64,000 bases of DNA from DASQZK01 sp963732905 (lineage in GTDB: Bacteria > Bacteroidota > Bacteroidia > Bacteroidales > GCA-2748055): the NCBI GenBank assembly GCA_963732905.1, contig CAVTBM010000007.1:186001-250000 (forward strand), given 5' to 3'. The notes beneath the pieces were generated by a model that had not been told where the DNA came from, made no database searches, and worked only from the letters and a program-made list of their open reading frames with translations. Position numbers and translations under genes: made by a program. This document shows, one piece after another, positions 35,591-44,350 of the stretch (position 1 is its first letter; each line of letters begins with the position of its first letter).

Positions 35591-37120
35591 TTACACATTC
35601 CAATATTCCTCCAGGTGCGTATACAATTCGAGGTACCTCATATAGATTTCCCGGTACACGGCATAATTTTCTGCGACGGGTTCAAACCTGGCTTTGGTAG
35701 TCACGCTGAGGGATGCGGCCTGTGCGATGCTGCAAAACAGGCCGGTTATGGCTCCCGCCAACATGGCTGCTCCCAGCGCTGCATTTTCAGGCTGGGTATT
35801 TGTTATCACCGGCAATCCGGTCATATCGGCGATGATGCGGGCCCACAGGCTGCTTTTTGCTCCCCCGCCGAGAAGAATGATCTCTTTTATTTCCACATCT
35901 TTCTCCTTCATAGCCTCCAGGTTCCTTTCGATGGTGGCAGCCACAGCTTCCAGGATGGCACGCACAAAGTGGCCTTTATGCATCCCCAGGGTTATCCCGG
36001 CAAAGACGCCTTTCACCGAAGGGTTAAATTCCGGTGATCCCGTGCCCATAAAATGAGGCAGCATGATCAGCCCTTCTGCTCCGGGAGGTACTTTTTCTGC
36101 CTGTTCAACCAGCAGGTCATACGGATCTTTTCCCAGCGTCAGGGCAAGGTCGGTTTCTGCCTTCCCGAATTCATCCCTGAACCATTTAAGGATCAGGCCG
36201 GCAGTCTGGGCATAAGGCAGGAGAAAGTACAGCTCCGGGATGGCATGGCACTGGCATGGCAGCTTTAAGGAAATATCTCTCACCGGTTCTTCAAGGGTTA
36301 CGCACATGGCCATAGAGGCGCCGATGGTGAGTGTGACAAGGCCAGGTTTCTGGTTTCCGGCGCCGATGGCTCCGGCGGGATGATCATAAGCCCCGGTGAC
36401 CACCGTTGTATTTTTGTTCAGCCCTGTCATGCGGGCGGCCTCTGGTGTAAGGGGCGCCACCCGGGTTCCTGATGGCATGGGCTCTGGCAGCTGGCCGGGC
36501 GTGATATCCAGGTAATCCAGCATCTCATCCCACCAGGTCTTTTCATTGATGTCAAAATATAAGGTGGAGGAAACCAGGGAATGCTCGGTGACAAACCGGC
36601 CGGTGAGTTTATAAACCAGGTAATCTTCCACAAGCAGGTATTTGTGAACGCGGGCGAAGTGTTCGGGCTCGTGTTCTTTCAGCCACAGGATGCGGGTGGC
36701 CGGCCATATCGCCTGTACCTCAGGCTGACCGGTTACATCCATGATCTTCTGGTTTCCGAAATGCTTTTCGATCTGCTGTGCCTCATCCACCGAACGGTTA
36801 TCGAGCCAGACAATGGCTTTTCTCAATGGCTGTCCGTCTTTGTCAAGCATAATAAGCGTTTCGCCCTGGCTGGAAAATGCCAGACCGGTAATCTGTGCCG
36901 ATGATACGCCCGGGGTATCGATCAGTTTGGCGATCACCTTACAGGTTACCTTCCAGTAGACTTCCGGATCGACTTCACAGGTCTCATCCGGACCGGTATC
37001 AAGGGTGTATTCTTCACCCGCCGTGGCCAGGATATCTCCCTGGGAGTTCAGCAATATGCCTTTTATGGAAGTGGTCCCGGCATCAATGCCCATAACCAGG
37101 GGATCATTTTTCCGGTTCAT
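35591..37120 (-). CDS. FGGY-family carbohydrate kinase
   Basis: 509 aa from ATG 37120; the frame is open for 72 more codons upstream but that part overlaps the aldolase gene and looks unlike any kinase. The phosphate loop LVMGIDAGTTSIKG is at the start, WLDNRSVDEAQ follows, the catalytic aspartate is D246 (GAYDHPAGAIGAG), and the second ATP loop is EIILLGGGAKSSLW. It resembles xylulokinase, fuculokinase and autoinducer-2 kinase (LsrK). The gene begins 13 bases after the aldolase stops. It probably phosphorylates the ketose made by the isomerase at 41710. Confidence 0.9.
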   Translation of the reverse strand: MNRKNDPLVMGIDAGTTSIKGILLNSQGDILATAGEEYTLDTGPDETCEVDPEVYWKVTCKVIAKLIDTPGVSSAQITGLAFSSQGETLIMLDKDGQPLRKAIVWLDNRSVDEAQQIEKHFGNQKIMDVTGQPEVQAIWPATRILWLKEHEPEHFARVHKYLLVEDYLVYKLTGRFVTEHSLVSSTLYFDINEKTWWDEMLDYLDITPGQLPEPMPSGTRVAPLTPEAARMTGLNKNTTVVTGAYDHPAGAIGAGNQKPGLVTLTIGASMAMCVTLEEPVRDISLKLPCQCHAIPELYFLLPYAQTAGLILKWFRDEFGKAETDLALTLGKDPYDLLVEQAEKVPPGAEGLIMLPHFMGTGSPEFNPSVKGVFAGITLGMHKGHFVRAILEAVAATIERNLEAMKEKDVEIKEIILLGGGAKSSLWARIIADMTGLPVITNTQPENAALGAAMLAGAITGLFCSIAQAASLSVTTKARFEPVAENYAVYREIYMRYLELYTHLEEYWNV

Positions 37121-37133
37121 GAGGCGCGTTTTT

Positions 37134-37952
37134 TTATTTATCAATAATATGATGTTTACTGACCGCTTCTTCCGGTGCCACGCCGTGTTTAACCACATCG
37201 ACGAGGGCCGCCTGGAATCCGGCCGGATCGGGCACCTGGATTGCATTACGCCCGAATACCACACCCCGGGCACCGTCGTGGATTTCATCAGCGGCCAGTT
37301 GAAGGGCTTCAAGCTGGGTGGGTTTCTTCTCGGCACCCAGACCCAGGATGGGTACCGGGCAGGATGATGTTACCGCCTTAAAATCCATGGTGTAAAAGGT
37401 CTTGATCAGGTCACATCCCAGCTCACTCAGGATCCGGCAGGAGGTGTAAACCTGCTCATGCATCTCTTCTTTCGTAAGATCGTCGGAATGCGTCGGAAAA
37501 TATTCGCCGATCACAGGAATACCCATTCTGTCTGCTTCATTTACCAGACGGCTGTATATTTCAACGTTTCGGGTGTCGGTTTCCTCACTGCCGGTCTGAA
37601 GTGTAAGTGAGGCCAGTACCGCCTCTGCCCCGTTTGCTACCGCTTCTTCCACCGTCTGCGCCAATACCGTTCGGGCTTCATTATAATTCCAGTGAAAACA
37701 ATATACCGAACTCCAGTTCAGTCGCACTACAGGCATGGGAGCCCCTTTATAATTAAAGGTGTCTTTGAGCTGTTTCAGCATTCCGGGACTAAGCAATACG
37801 CCGTCGACCACAGCATTGATTTTTTTGGCCGTGGCCTTCAAATCGGTCATCCCGGGTATCGGTCCGTCGAATAACCCGTGATCAATGGCTATTATAACTG
37901 CGTTATCCGACTGGTTAAACAATTTTCCGAGGCGAAGTGATTTTCCGTTCAT
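37134..37952 (-). CDS. DhnA/LsrF-type class I aldolase
   Basis: 272 aa TIM-barrel aldolase. IIAIDHGLFDGPIPG is the N-terminal signature and GCDLIKTFYTMD carries the Schiff-base lysine K184; GVVFGRNAIQ is the phosphate site. Relatives include class I fructose-bisphosphate aldolase, LsrF and archaeal ADH synthase. With the kinase behind it in one operon it likely cleaves or transfers carbon from a phosphorylated ketose. It is divergent from the DeoR regulator gene, with a 327-base control region between. Confidence 0.9.
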   Translation of the reverse strand: MNGKSLRLGKLFNQSDNAVIIAIDHGLFDGPIPGMTDLKATAKKINAVVDGVLLSPGMLKQLKDTFNYKGAPMPVVRLNWSSVYCFHWNYNEARTVLAQTVEEAVANGAEAVLASLTLQTGSEETDTRNVEIYSRLVNEADRMGIPVIGEYFPTHSDDLTKEEMHEQVYTSCRILSELGCDLIKTFYTMDFKAVTSSCPVPILGLGAEKKPTQLEALQLAADEIHDGARGVVFGRNAIQVPDPAGFQAALVDVVKHGVAPEEAVSKHHIIDK

Positions 37953-38279
37953 TTTCTAATGATTTGTGATTGAATGTGAATTAGTATGAACAAATATATC
38001 ATATAAAATTAATTTCCCTTGTTTTCCGCTTCGACTTTTTTACCGAAATATTTTTATATGTTTCTTTTACAGGGTGTAAGAATTGTCAGAATCCGGCTTA
38101 ACCCGGGATGACCTATTATTCTTTCTGTATAAATAAGATCTGTTTGATCGTTGTAAATTGGCTGTTTTGATAAAAAATGAGGTGTTAACTGTTGTAAAAA
38201 TGATAAAATATGATTTAATTTGTTCATAACAATCATTTATATCTGGATCCGTTATTCGAAATCGTTTACTTTCTGAAAC
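37953..38279. promoter_or_regulatory. Divergent control region between the aldolase and DeoR-regulator genes
   Basis: AT-rich, no gene. On the minus strand TATATTTG (37998-37991) is a perfect TAnnTTTG -7 box 39 bases from the aldolase ATG; no TTG is seen at the -33 distance. GTTGTAAA occurs twice in direct orientation at 38150 and 38191 (41 bp apart), and GATC-TGTTT-GATC lies at 38137-38149; these are candidates for regulator sites but weak. Confidence 0.5.
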
Positions 38280-39041
38280 ATGCATCAGGAGAAAAGAAAG
38301 AAGCTGGTTTTAGATCTGCTCAACGAGAGGGATGCCATCACGGTTCAGGATGTGGTAAAGCGTTGCGGAGTTTCGGAGATAACCATCCGTCGCGACCTGC
38401 TTGACCTTGAGAACAAAGGGCTGATCATTCGTACGCATGGCGGTGCCGTCAAGACCCGGGCTGTTGACCACTTATTTACGTATGATCAGAGGTTCACCCG
38501 GAATAAGGAAAATAAGGAAGCCATCTGTCAGGCGGCATCCCGGTTCATTTCCGATAATGATATTCTTTTTGTTGACTGCGGGACCACTATGATCCATCTT
38601 ACCAGGTATATCCCGAAATGTGAGTCGATAACGGTAATTACCAATTCTTTACCGGTTGTTTCGGAACTGATCAATTTCCCGAATGTGAAACTTGTTCTGG
38701 TTGGCGGAGAGGCCTTAAGTGAACGGAAAGCCATATACGGGCCTGTAGCCGAGCGCAATATCATGCAGTATCATGCCAACAAAGCATTTGTTGGTGCCGA
38801 CGGCGTCACCCTGGCCAAAGGGCTGAGTTCATTTGATGAGAAAGAGTCTGCCATTACTCTAAAAATGATCGAGAATGCCGACGATGTCTATCTTTTGTGT
38901 GATTCCTCCAAGATAGGCAGGGATTCATACATCACCTTTGCGCCAATTTCACAGGTTGACTGCCTGATCACCGACAGTGACCTGGATCAGTCGTTACTCA
39001 GTAATTACAGGGAACAGAAGATTAATATCATTGTGGCCTAA
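38280..39041 (+). CDS. DeoR-family transcriptional regulator
   Basis: 253 aa. The N-terminal winged helix-turn-helix (about 18-55) reads ITVQDVVKRCGVSEITIRRDLLDLENKGLIIRTHGGA in register with DeoR/GlpR. The C-terminal sugar-phosphate sensor domain has LFVDCGTTMIHL, VITNSLPVV and KAFVGADGV...LSSFDEKESAI. It likely represses the flanking genes until a phosphorylated sugar intermediate binds. Its position between divergent catabolic units, and the use of DeoR proteins for fucose and rhamnose systems elsewhere, support local control. Confidence 0.93.
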   Translation: MHQEKRKKLVLDLLNERDAITVQDVVKRCGVSEITIRRDLLDLENKGLIIRTHGGAVKTRAVDHLFTYDQRFTRNKENKEAICQAASRFISDNDILFVDCGTTMIHLTRYIPKCESITVITNSLPVVSELINFPNVKLVLVGGEALSERKAIYGPVAERNIMQYHANKAFVGADGVTLAKGLSSFDEKESAITLKMIENADDVYLLCDSSKIGRDSYITFAPISQVDCLITDSDLDQSLLSNYREQKINIIVA

Positions 39042-39143
39042 AATCCGGCAAATTATGAAGCCGGTGACGGTCCGGAGGTCATGTTTACAACGGTATATGA
39101 AGTTCTTTCAATAGTAAAGTCAAACTCATTAAAATAATTATTT

Positions 39144-40511
39144 ATGTCAAAAGACTGGTGGAGAGAGAGTGCCAGCGGCATTCCCAACATGGTTACCGAA
39201 ACGCCCGGACCTGAGTCCAAAAGAATGCATGCAAGTACCACCCGGTACATGAAAGGGTTAAGCTCACAGGTTAAGCTTTTCCCGGTATGTTTTTCGGAAG
39301 GGTACGGGATAACTCTCACAGATGTCGATGGTAACCGGTATCTTGATTTCTCTTCAGGGATCTATGTCACCTCCCTCGGACATTGTCATCCGAAAGTGTC
39401 TGAAGCGATAGCGCATTGGGCAAAGCGACTAATGAATGCTCACGATTTTACCACTCCGGTAAAGGAAAAGCTCATGGAAAAAATGGCAGATATTCTGCCG
39501 GGAAATCTGAATGCCGTACAGCTTTACTCCGATGGAGCTTCTGCTGTTGAGGCTGCCATAAGGGCTGCACGGGCTATTTCCGGAAAGCATGAGTTTATCT
39601 CCGCATACCGTGATTTTCATGGCAAGACCATGGCTGCCGTCAGTTGCGCACAAATGTTCAGGGGTGAAACCTTTAGTTACGGACCAACCCGTGCACCCGG
39701 TTTTTATATGGTGCCCCGTCCCGATCCCTATCGTCCTCTCTGGACCAAAGAAGACGGTACAATTGATACCGATGCCTATATCGCCTTCTATGAGAATTTT
39801 CTGAAAGAAGGAACCGTTGGGAATGTCGCTGCATTTGTTCTTGAGCCTGCACAGGGCTGGGCCGGGAGTATCTTCCCGCCTGACGATTTCTTCCCCAAGC
39901 TAAAAAAGCTCTGTGAAAAATACAGCATCCTCCTTTATGACGATGAAGTGCTGGCGGGCATGGGCCGCACCGGTGACTGGCTGACACTCAGCCACTGGGA
40001 TGTGGTTCCGGATATCGTCACCTTCGGAAAGTCTTTCGGGAATGGCTTCCCGGTAACGGCCATGGTGGTGAAGGAAGAAAACGGCGAGGCCCTCGAAAAG
40101 ATCTCTGCTTCGTCGAGTTATGGTGGCAACCCCATGGCCTGTGCTGCCGCCCTGGCATCTATAGAAGTGATCGAAGAGGAGGATATCCTTCAGAATGTCA
40201 GAACAGTAGGCGACTATTTCATGAAACGGATGCTGAAGATGAAAGAGAATCACCCAATCATTGGCGACGTCAAGGGGAAAGGATTTTTGCTGGGTATCGA
40301 ACTGGTCAAAGACAAAGCCACCAAAGAACCCTTCGACGAAGCGGGAAAACTGGTATACCAGAAAGCCTTCCGCAAGGGACTGGCCTGGATTCCGGCCGGG
40401 CATATCCTGCGCATGTCTCCGCCATTGATCATGGATGAAAGGTATGCCTCCATGGGGATGGACCTGATCGAGGAATCAATAACTGAAGTAGAAAAAGAGT
40501 TTGGCTACTGA
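39144..40511 (+). CDS. Class III PLP-dependent aminotransferase
   Basis: 455 aa. Class III (omega-aminotransferase) signatures: YLDFSSGIYVTSLGHCHP, SDGASAVEAAIRAAR, the LLYDDEVLAGMGRTG segment and DIVTFGKSFGNGFPV with PLP lysine K296. The family moves amino groups from omega-amines such as GABA, ornithine or beta-alanine, and some members act on amino-sugar-like or semialdehyde substrates. Its place in a sugar operon, 24 bases before a Gfo/Idh dehydrogenase, is unusual. The substrate cannot be assigned. Confidence 0.92.
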   Translation: MSKDWWRESASGIPNMVTETPGPESKRMHASTTRYMKGLSSQVKLFPVCFSEGYGITLTDVDGNRYLDFSSGIYVTSLGHCHPKVSEAIAHWAKRLMNAHDFTTPVKEKLMEKMADILPGNLNAVQLYSDGASAVEAAIRAARAISGKHEFISAYRDFHGKTMAAVSCAQMFRGETFSYGPTRAPGFYMVPRPDPYRPLWTKEDGTIDTDAYIAFYENFLKEGTVGNVAAFVLEPAQGWAGSIFPPDDFFPKLKKLCEKYSILLYDDEVLAGMGRTGDWLTLSHWDVVPDIVTFGKSFGNGFPVTAMVVKEENGEALEKISASSSYGGNPMACAAALASIEVIEEEDILQNVRTVGDYFMKRMLKMKENHPIIGDVKGKGFLLGIELVKDKATKEPFDEAGKLVYQKAFRKGLAWIPAGHILRMSPPLIMDERYASMGMDLIEESITEVEKEFGY

Positions 40512-40535
40512 GATTAATCGCCTGAATATCTAACG

Positions 40536-41693
40536 ATGTCAGCAACTATGGAATATAAGACGATAAGATTCGGAATCATCGGCCTGGGCCTGATGGGTAA
40601 GGAATTTGCCAGTGCCGTAGCCCGCTGGTGCCATCTGGATACACATGGCCCGGTGCCGGTCATCACCGGGATCTGCAACGAAAAGAATAGGGTTGACCGG
40701 GAATGGTTCACTTCCCATTTTCCGTCCATTGAGATGGTCACCGGTGACTATCATGAACTTTTAGCTTCAGACCGGATTGACGCCGTCTATTGCGCGGTGC
40801 CGCATCATCTGCATGAGCAGTTCTACACCGATATAATAAGGGCAGGTAAACATTTACTTGCCGAAAAGCCCATGGGCATAGACCTGGCTGCCAATGAAAA
40901 GATCCTTGCAGAAATCCGCAAGGCTCCGGACCTGGTGGTGAAGTGCAGCTCCGAATTTGTTTACTACCCGGGAGCGAAGAGGGTGATCGACTGGATCAGG
41001 GAGGGTAATTACGGACGGCTGATGGAAGTGAGGTGCGGCTTTCATCATTCCAGCGACATGGATCTCTCCAAGCCCATCAACTGGAAACGGATGGTGAAAT
41101 ACAACGGTGAATACGGGTGCATGGGCGATCTGGGCTTCCATGTCCATTTTATCCCCCTCCGTATGGGCTGGTTCCCCAAATGGGTGTTCGCCGACCTTCA
41201 GAAAATTGCCGAGACACGTCCGGGAAAGGACGGCAGGCCGGTGGTTTGCGACACCTGGGACAATGCCGTGCTCACCTGTAAATGTACCGATCCGTCAAAC
41301 GGAAAGGACTTTTCCCTGACCTTTGAGACCAAACGCATGGCTCCGGGTCAGACCAACAGCTGGTTCATTGAAGTTTATGGCACCAGTGGGTCAGTACGCT
41401 ATACCACCCACGATCCACGTGCATTTTATGTGCTAGAAACCACCGGTAAAGAGCAGGGCTGGACCAGGATCGATATCGGTTCCCGGTCGTTCATTCCTTC
41501 CATCACCGGCAGTATTTTCGAAACCGGTTTTTCCGATGCCTTCCTGCAGATGACAGGAGCCTTTATGCAGGAATTCGGAGAAGAGCATACCCATCCTTTT
41601 CCCATGGCTACACCGGAGGAAACCAATCAGAGTCACCGGATTATGACTGCCGCCCTGGAATCTTTCCGCACAGGCCGGCGTATTGAGTTATAA
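40536..41693 (+). CDS. Gfo/Idh/MocA-family NAD(P)-dependent oxidoreductase
   Basis: 385 aa. The N-terminal Rossmann fold has IRFGIIGLGLMGKEFA and the catalytic EKP motif (E110-K111-P112). The C-terminal alpha/beta sheet domain has the DLGFHVHFIPLRMGW helix carrying D-x3-H, which supplies the catalytic histidine. Enzymes of this family oxidise or reduce sugar or inositol carbons. An internal ATG at 40548 is an alternative start. It is tightly linked (16 bases) to the isomerase that follows. Confidence 0.92.
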   Translation: MSATMEYKTIRFGIIGLGLMGKEFASAVARWCHLDTHGPVPVITGICNEKNRVDREWFTSHFPSIEMVTGDYHELLASDRIDAVYCAVPHHLHEQFYTDIIRAGKHLLAEKPMGIDLAANEKILAEIRKAPDLVVKCSSEFVYYPGAKRVIDWIREGNYGRLMEVRCGFHHSSDMDLSKPINWKRMVKYNGEYGCMGDLGFHVHFIPLRMGWFPKWVFADLQKIAETRPGKDGRPVVCDTWDNAVLTCKCTDPSNGKDFSLTFETKRMAPGQTNSWFIEVYGTSGSVRYTTHDPRAFYVLETTGKEQGWTRIDIGSRSFIPSITGSIFETGFSDAFLQMTGAFMQEFGEEHTHPFPMATPEETNQSHRIMTAALESFRTGRRIEL

Positions 41694-41709
41694 ATAAAAA
41701 ACGTCAATC

Positions 41710-43089
41710 ATGAAATCAACACTAACAGCAGGTTACGTTTCTTTCGGCACCCAGTTCTATGAACCGGCGAATCTTAGGATGATCAGTGCCAGAGCTGAGA
41801 AACAACTCACCGATGCAGGTTTGACCCTGGTATCTACGGCTCCGGTAACCGGTGAGGATCAGGAACCCCTGCGGGCTATACGTGAGCTTAAAACAAAGGA
41901 ATGGGACTTTCTTTTTGTTAATATTATCAACTGGATTGATACCCGTGGCGTCTTTCGTGTGTTGCATGAATTCAGGAACGAGCCGATGATCCTGTATAGT
42001 TTCGGCGGTTTTACCGATCACGAAGGTGAGTTTGGTGAAAAGGGTACGCTTATTTCTCCTGCTGCCGGTGCCGGTTCCACTTCCTTACGCTTCCCGATGG
42101 AACAGTGGGGTATCAAATTCAAATACCTGTTCAATGCACCTGACAGCCCGCTGGATATCGACGGTATCATGTCGTTTGCCCGTGCAGCTTCGGTTATGAA
42201 AAAACTCCGCTATGCCCGCCTGGGGATGATCGGTTATAATGATATGGGACTGTATTCTACCGGGATCAACCCCACCAAACTGCGTAATCTTGTTGGTCCC
42301 GAGTTGGAAAGCATGGACATGCTTCAGCTTCTGCGGAAAATGGACATTCTCCCCGATGCAGATGTTAAGGCTGAAACCGCGAGAGTCTCTGCCAACTGGG
42401 AATACCCGCTGGGTAAGCCTGCACCGGAAGTGGTCGAAAAGGCCGTCAGGATGTACATGGCTACGGTGAAACTATGTGAAGAGAAAAAATTTGATACCTT
42501 TTCATACAAATGTGTTGACGGCATCGACCTGGAGATGGGACTTACCCACGCCGTGCCATCTTCACTGGTAGCCGATGCAGGATATCCTTATGTAGATGAA
42601 AACGACCTGGGCAATTCTGTAGCTCAGCTGATGCTTAAATGGATTTCAGGTAAGCAGGTGACCTTTATTGAACATTATGAACACCACCCGGAATGGATCC
42701 TGTTGGGAGAAGACGGCTATTGCCCGTCCGATTTTATCGAAGGCAGGCCCCAGATAAAAGATGTTTCCACTGTTCTGCTGAAGGGCATTGCACATTGTTC
42801 AAATATGAAGAAAGGACGGATGACGCTGGCCTGTCTCTCCGAAACCAAAGAAGGTTATCGGATGCACATCGTAACCGGTGAAGGGAAGGAGAGGCCGAAA
42901 TGGGTGGAGATGGGGGTGCCGCTGCCGTCCTGGCCGAGTGTCAGATTTTACACCGATGTTCCCGTTCGCCAGGTTCTTGATCATGTACAGTCACAACATT
43001 TTGCTGCAGTTTACGGAACCTATGTTGATGAACTCGTTGACTTGTGTAAACTGCTGGATATTCAGGTTGTCCTCGATTCAAACCTTTAA
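41710..43089 (+). CDS. FucI/AraA-like sugar isomerase family protein
   Basis: 459 aa. It resembles the L-fucose/L-arabinose isomerase fold: an N-terminal Rossmann-like part (LTAGYVSFGTQFY, FLFVNIINWIDTRG), a middle part with YARLGMIGYND and TFSYKCVDGIDLEMG, then VDENDLGNSV, where E-N-D matches the C-E-x-D metal-ligand segment of the family. It should convert an aldose to a ketose using Mn2+. It is shorter than FucI (about 590 aa) and closer in length to AraA or the newer isomerases of this fold, so its sugar may be unusual. Confidence 0.85.
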   Translation: MKSTLTAGYVSFGTQFYEPANLRMISARAEKQLTDAGLTLVSTAPVTGEDQEPLRAIRELKTKEWDFLFVNIINWIDTRGVFRVLHEFRNEPMILYSFGGFTDHEGEFGEKGTLISPAAGAGSTSLRFPMEQWGIKFKYLFNAPDSPLDIDGIMSFARAASVMKKLRYARLGMIGYNDMGLYSTGINPTKLRNLVGPELESMDMLQLLRKMDILPDADVKAETARVSANWEYPLGKPAPEVVEKAVRMYMATVKLCEEKKFDTFSYKCVDGIDLEMGLTHAVPSSLVADAGYPYVDENDLGNSVAQLMLKWISGKQVTFIEHYEHHPEWILLGEDGYCPSDFIEGRPQIKDVSTVLLKGIAHCSNMKKGRMTLACLSETKEGYRMHIVTGEGKERPKWVEMGVPLPSWPSVRFYTDVPVRQVLDHVQSQHFAAVYGTYVDELVDLCKLLDIQVVLDSNL

Positions 43090-43103
43090 ATGCTGTCAGG
43101 GAT

Positions 43104-44339
43104 ATGAAACACCAGTATAAACCCCTGTTCCTGCTGTGCATGGTCTTTCTTACCGTGGGTTCCCTGTTCAGCATGAACGATATACTGCTGCCTTCGCTGG
43201 TGAAGCACTTCAACCTGAACTATACCCGGGCAACGATGATCCAGTTCTCGTTTTACCTGACGTATATTATCTTCCCCATCCCGATCGCATGGATGATCCA
43301 TCGTTTCGGCTACAAGGTCAGCCTGCTGGTTGCACTGCTTATCAGTGCCCTGGGCTGCCTGCTGTTTTTTCCGGCTAAGGAATTTGATTCCTACCTTGTT
43401 GTCCTGGTGGCTATCTTTATCCTGTCAACAGGAATCACCGTCATCAATGTGGCGGCAAACCCCTTTATAACCCTTTTGGGCGATCCCGAAGGTGCTCATA
43501 TCAGGATCAATTTTGTTCAGGTCTTTTCCAGAATGGGTTATGCAGCTACACCTTTGATTGCCACAGCCCTGATATACAGCAGTTCCGGTGAAATCAGGTT
43601 TCAGCTGCCGTATCTGCTGATCGCTTTGTGTATCCTGATCATCGGAATATTTATCTATATCTCGCGGATGCCCAGTCTGAAGGCGCCTGCTGAGGAAAAG
43701 TTTTCAGTACTAAGTATATTCACGGAAAGCGTTCGTTACCCTCACCTGTTTTTCGGGATTGTGGCAATGTTCTTCTATGTTGGTGCCGAGGCTTGTACGG
43801 CCGGATTCTTTATCCCCTACATGAAATCCGTTCTGGGGTTCTCCAATGAAGTCGCGGCCAGGTATCTAAGTCTGTATTATGTTTTTGCAGCGGCTATGGG
43901 ACTGGTTGCCGTCGGCATCCTGAGATTTGTAAAAGCAAAAAAGCTGGTCGGAATATATGGAGTGATCATGATTCTGAGCTATCTCACCTGCATTTTTCTG
44001 CGTACCGGTTATAACGCCTGGGTGCTGACCGGATTGGGCTTATTTCTTTCCATCATGTTTCCAACTCTTTTCAGCCTTGCGATAGAAGATATCGGCGCGT
44101 TTGCCGGAAGGGGATCAGCTTTGCTCAATTTTGCCATTGTTGGTGGATCGGTTTTTCCCCCGCTTCAGGGAATGATCGCCGATTCTTATGGGGTGAATTA
44201 TTCCTATATCGTACCTTGCCTTTGTTTCATAGTGATTACCGTGTATGCCTTCTTTTTTACCAAAGGTTCCCTAGTGGAACAAAAGGTGATATCCAGGATG
44301 AAAGGAAAAATATCCATTCACAGCCAGGGAAAACAATAA
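43104..44339 (+). CDS. MFS sugar permease, FucP-like
   Basis: 411 aa with about 12 membrane helices. VAANPFITLLGDPEGAHIRI followed by NFVQVFSRMG resembles the N-P-(F/Y)-x-T-x-L-G...R-x-N-x-x-Q signature of the fucose:H+ symporter group. It likely imports the sugar handled by the isomerase, kinase and aldolase. It starts 14 bases after the isomerase gene. The window has no SusC/D pair next to it, so outer-membrane entry must use another route. Confidence 0.88.
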   Translation: MKHQYKPLFLLCMVFLTVGSLFSMNDILLPSLVKHFNLNYTRATMIQFSFYLTYIIFPIPIAWMIHRFGYKVSLLVALLISALGCLLFFPAKEFDSYLVVLVAIFILSTGITVINVAANPFITLLGDPEGAHIRINFVQVFSRMGYAATPLIATALIYSSSGEIRFQLPYLLIALCILIIGIFIYISRMPSLKAPAEEKFSVLSIFTESVRYPHLFFGIVAMFFYVGAEACTAGFFIPYMKSVLGFSNEVAARYLSLYYVFAAAMGLVAVGILRFVKAKKLVGIYGVIMILSYLTCIFLRTGYNAWVLTGLGLFLSIMFPTLFSLAIEDIGAFAGRGSALLNFAIVGGSVFPPLQGMIADSYGVNYSYIVPCLCFIVITVYAFFFTKGSLVEQKVISRMKGKISIHSQGKQ

Positions 44340-44350
44340 AACAATTCGTT

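Noticed and set aside
37121..37336. 72-codon N-terminal extension of the FGGY kinase
   Set aside because: It overlaps the aldolase gene and has no family match. The kinase phosphate loop begins eight residues after ATG 37120.
35591..37952. Autoinducer-2 (Lsr) processing operon
   Set aside because: The kinase and aldolase resemble LsrK and LsrF in family, but no LsrACDB transporter, LsrG or LsrR is present, and an isomerase and FucP-like permease fit a sugar pathway better.
44216..44350. 45-codon N-terminal extension of the gamma-glutamyltransferase-like protein
   Set aside because: It overlaps the permease gene and would bury the lipoprotein signal that starts at ATG 44351.
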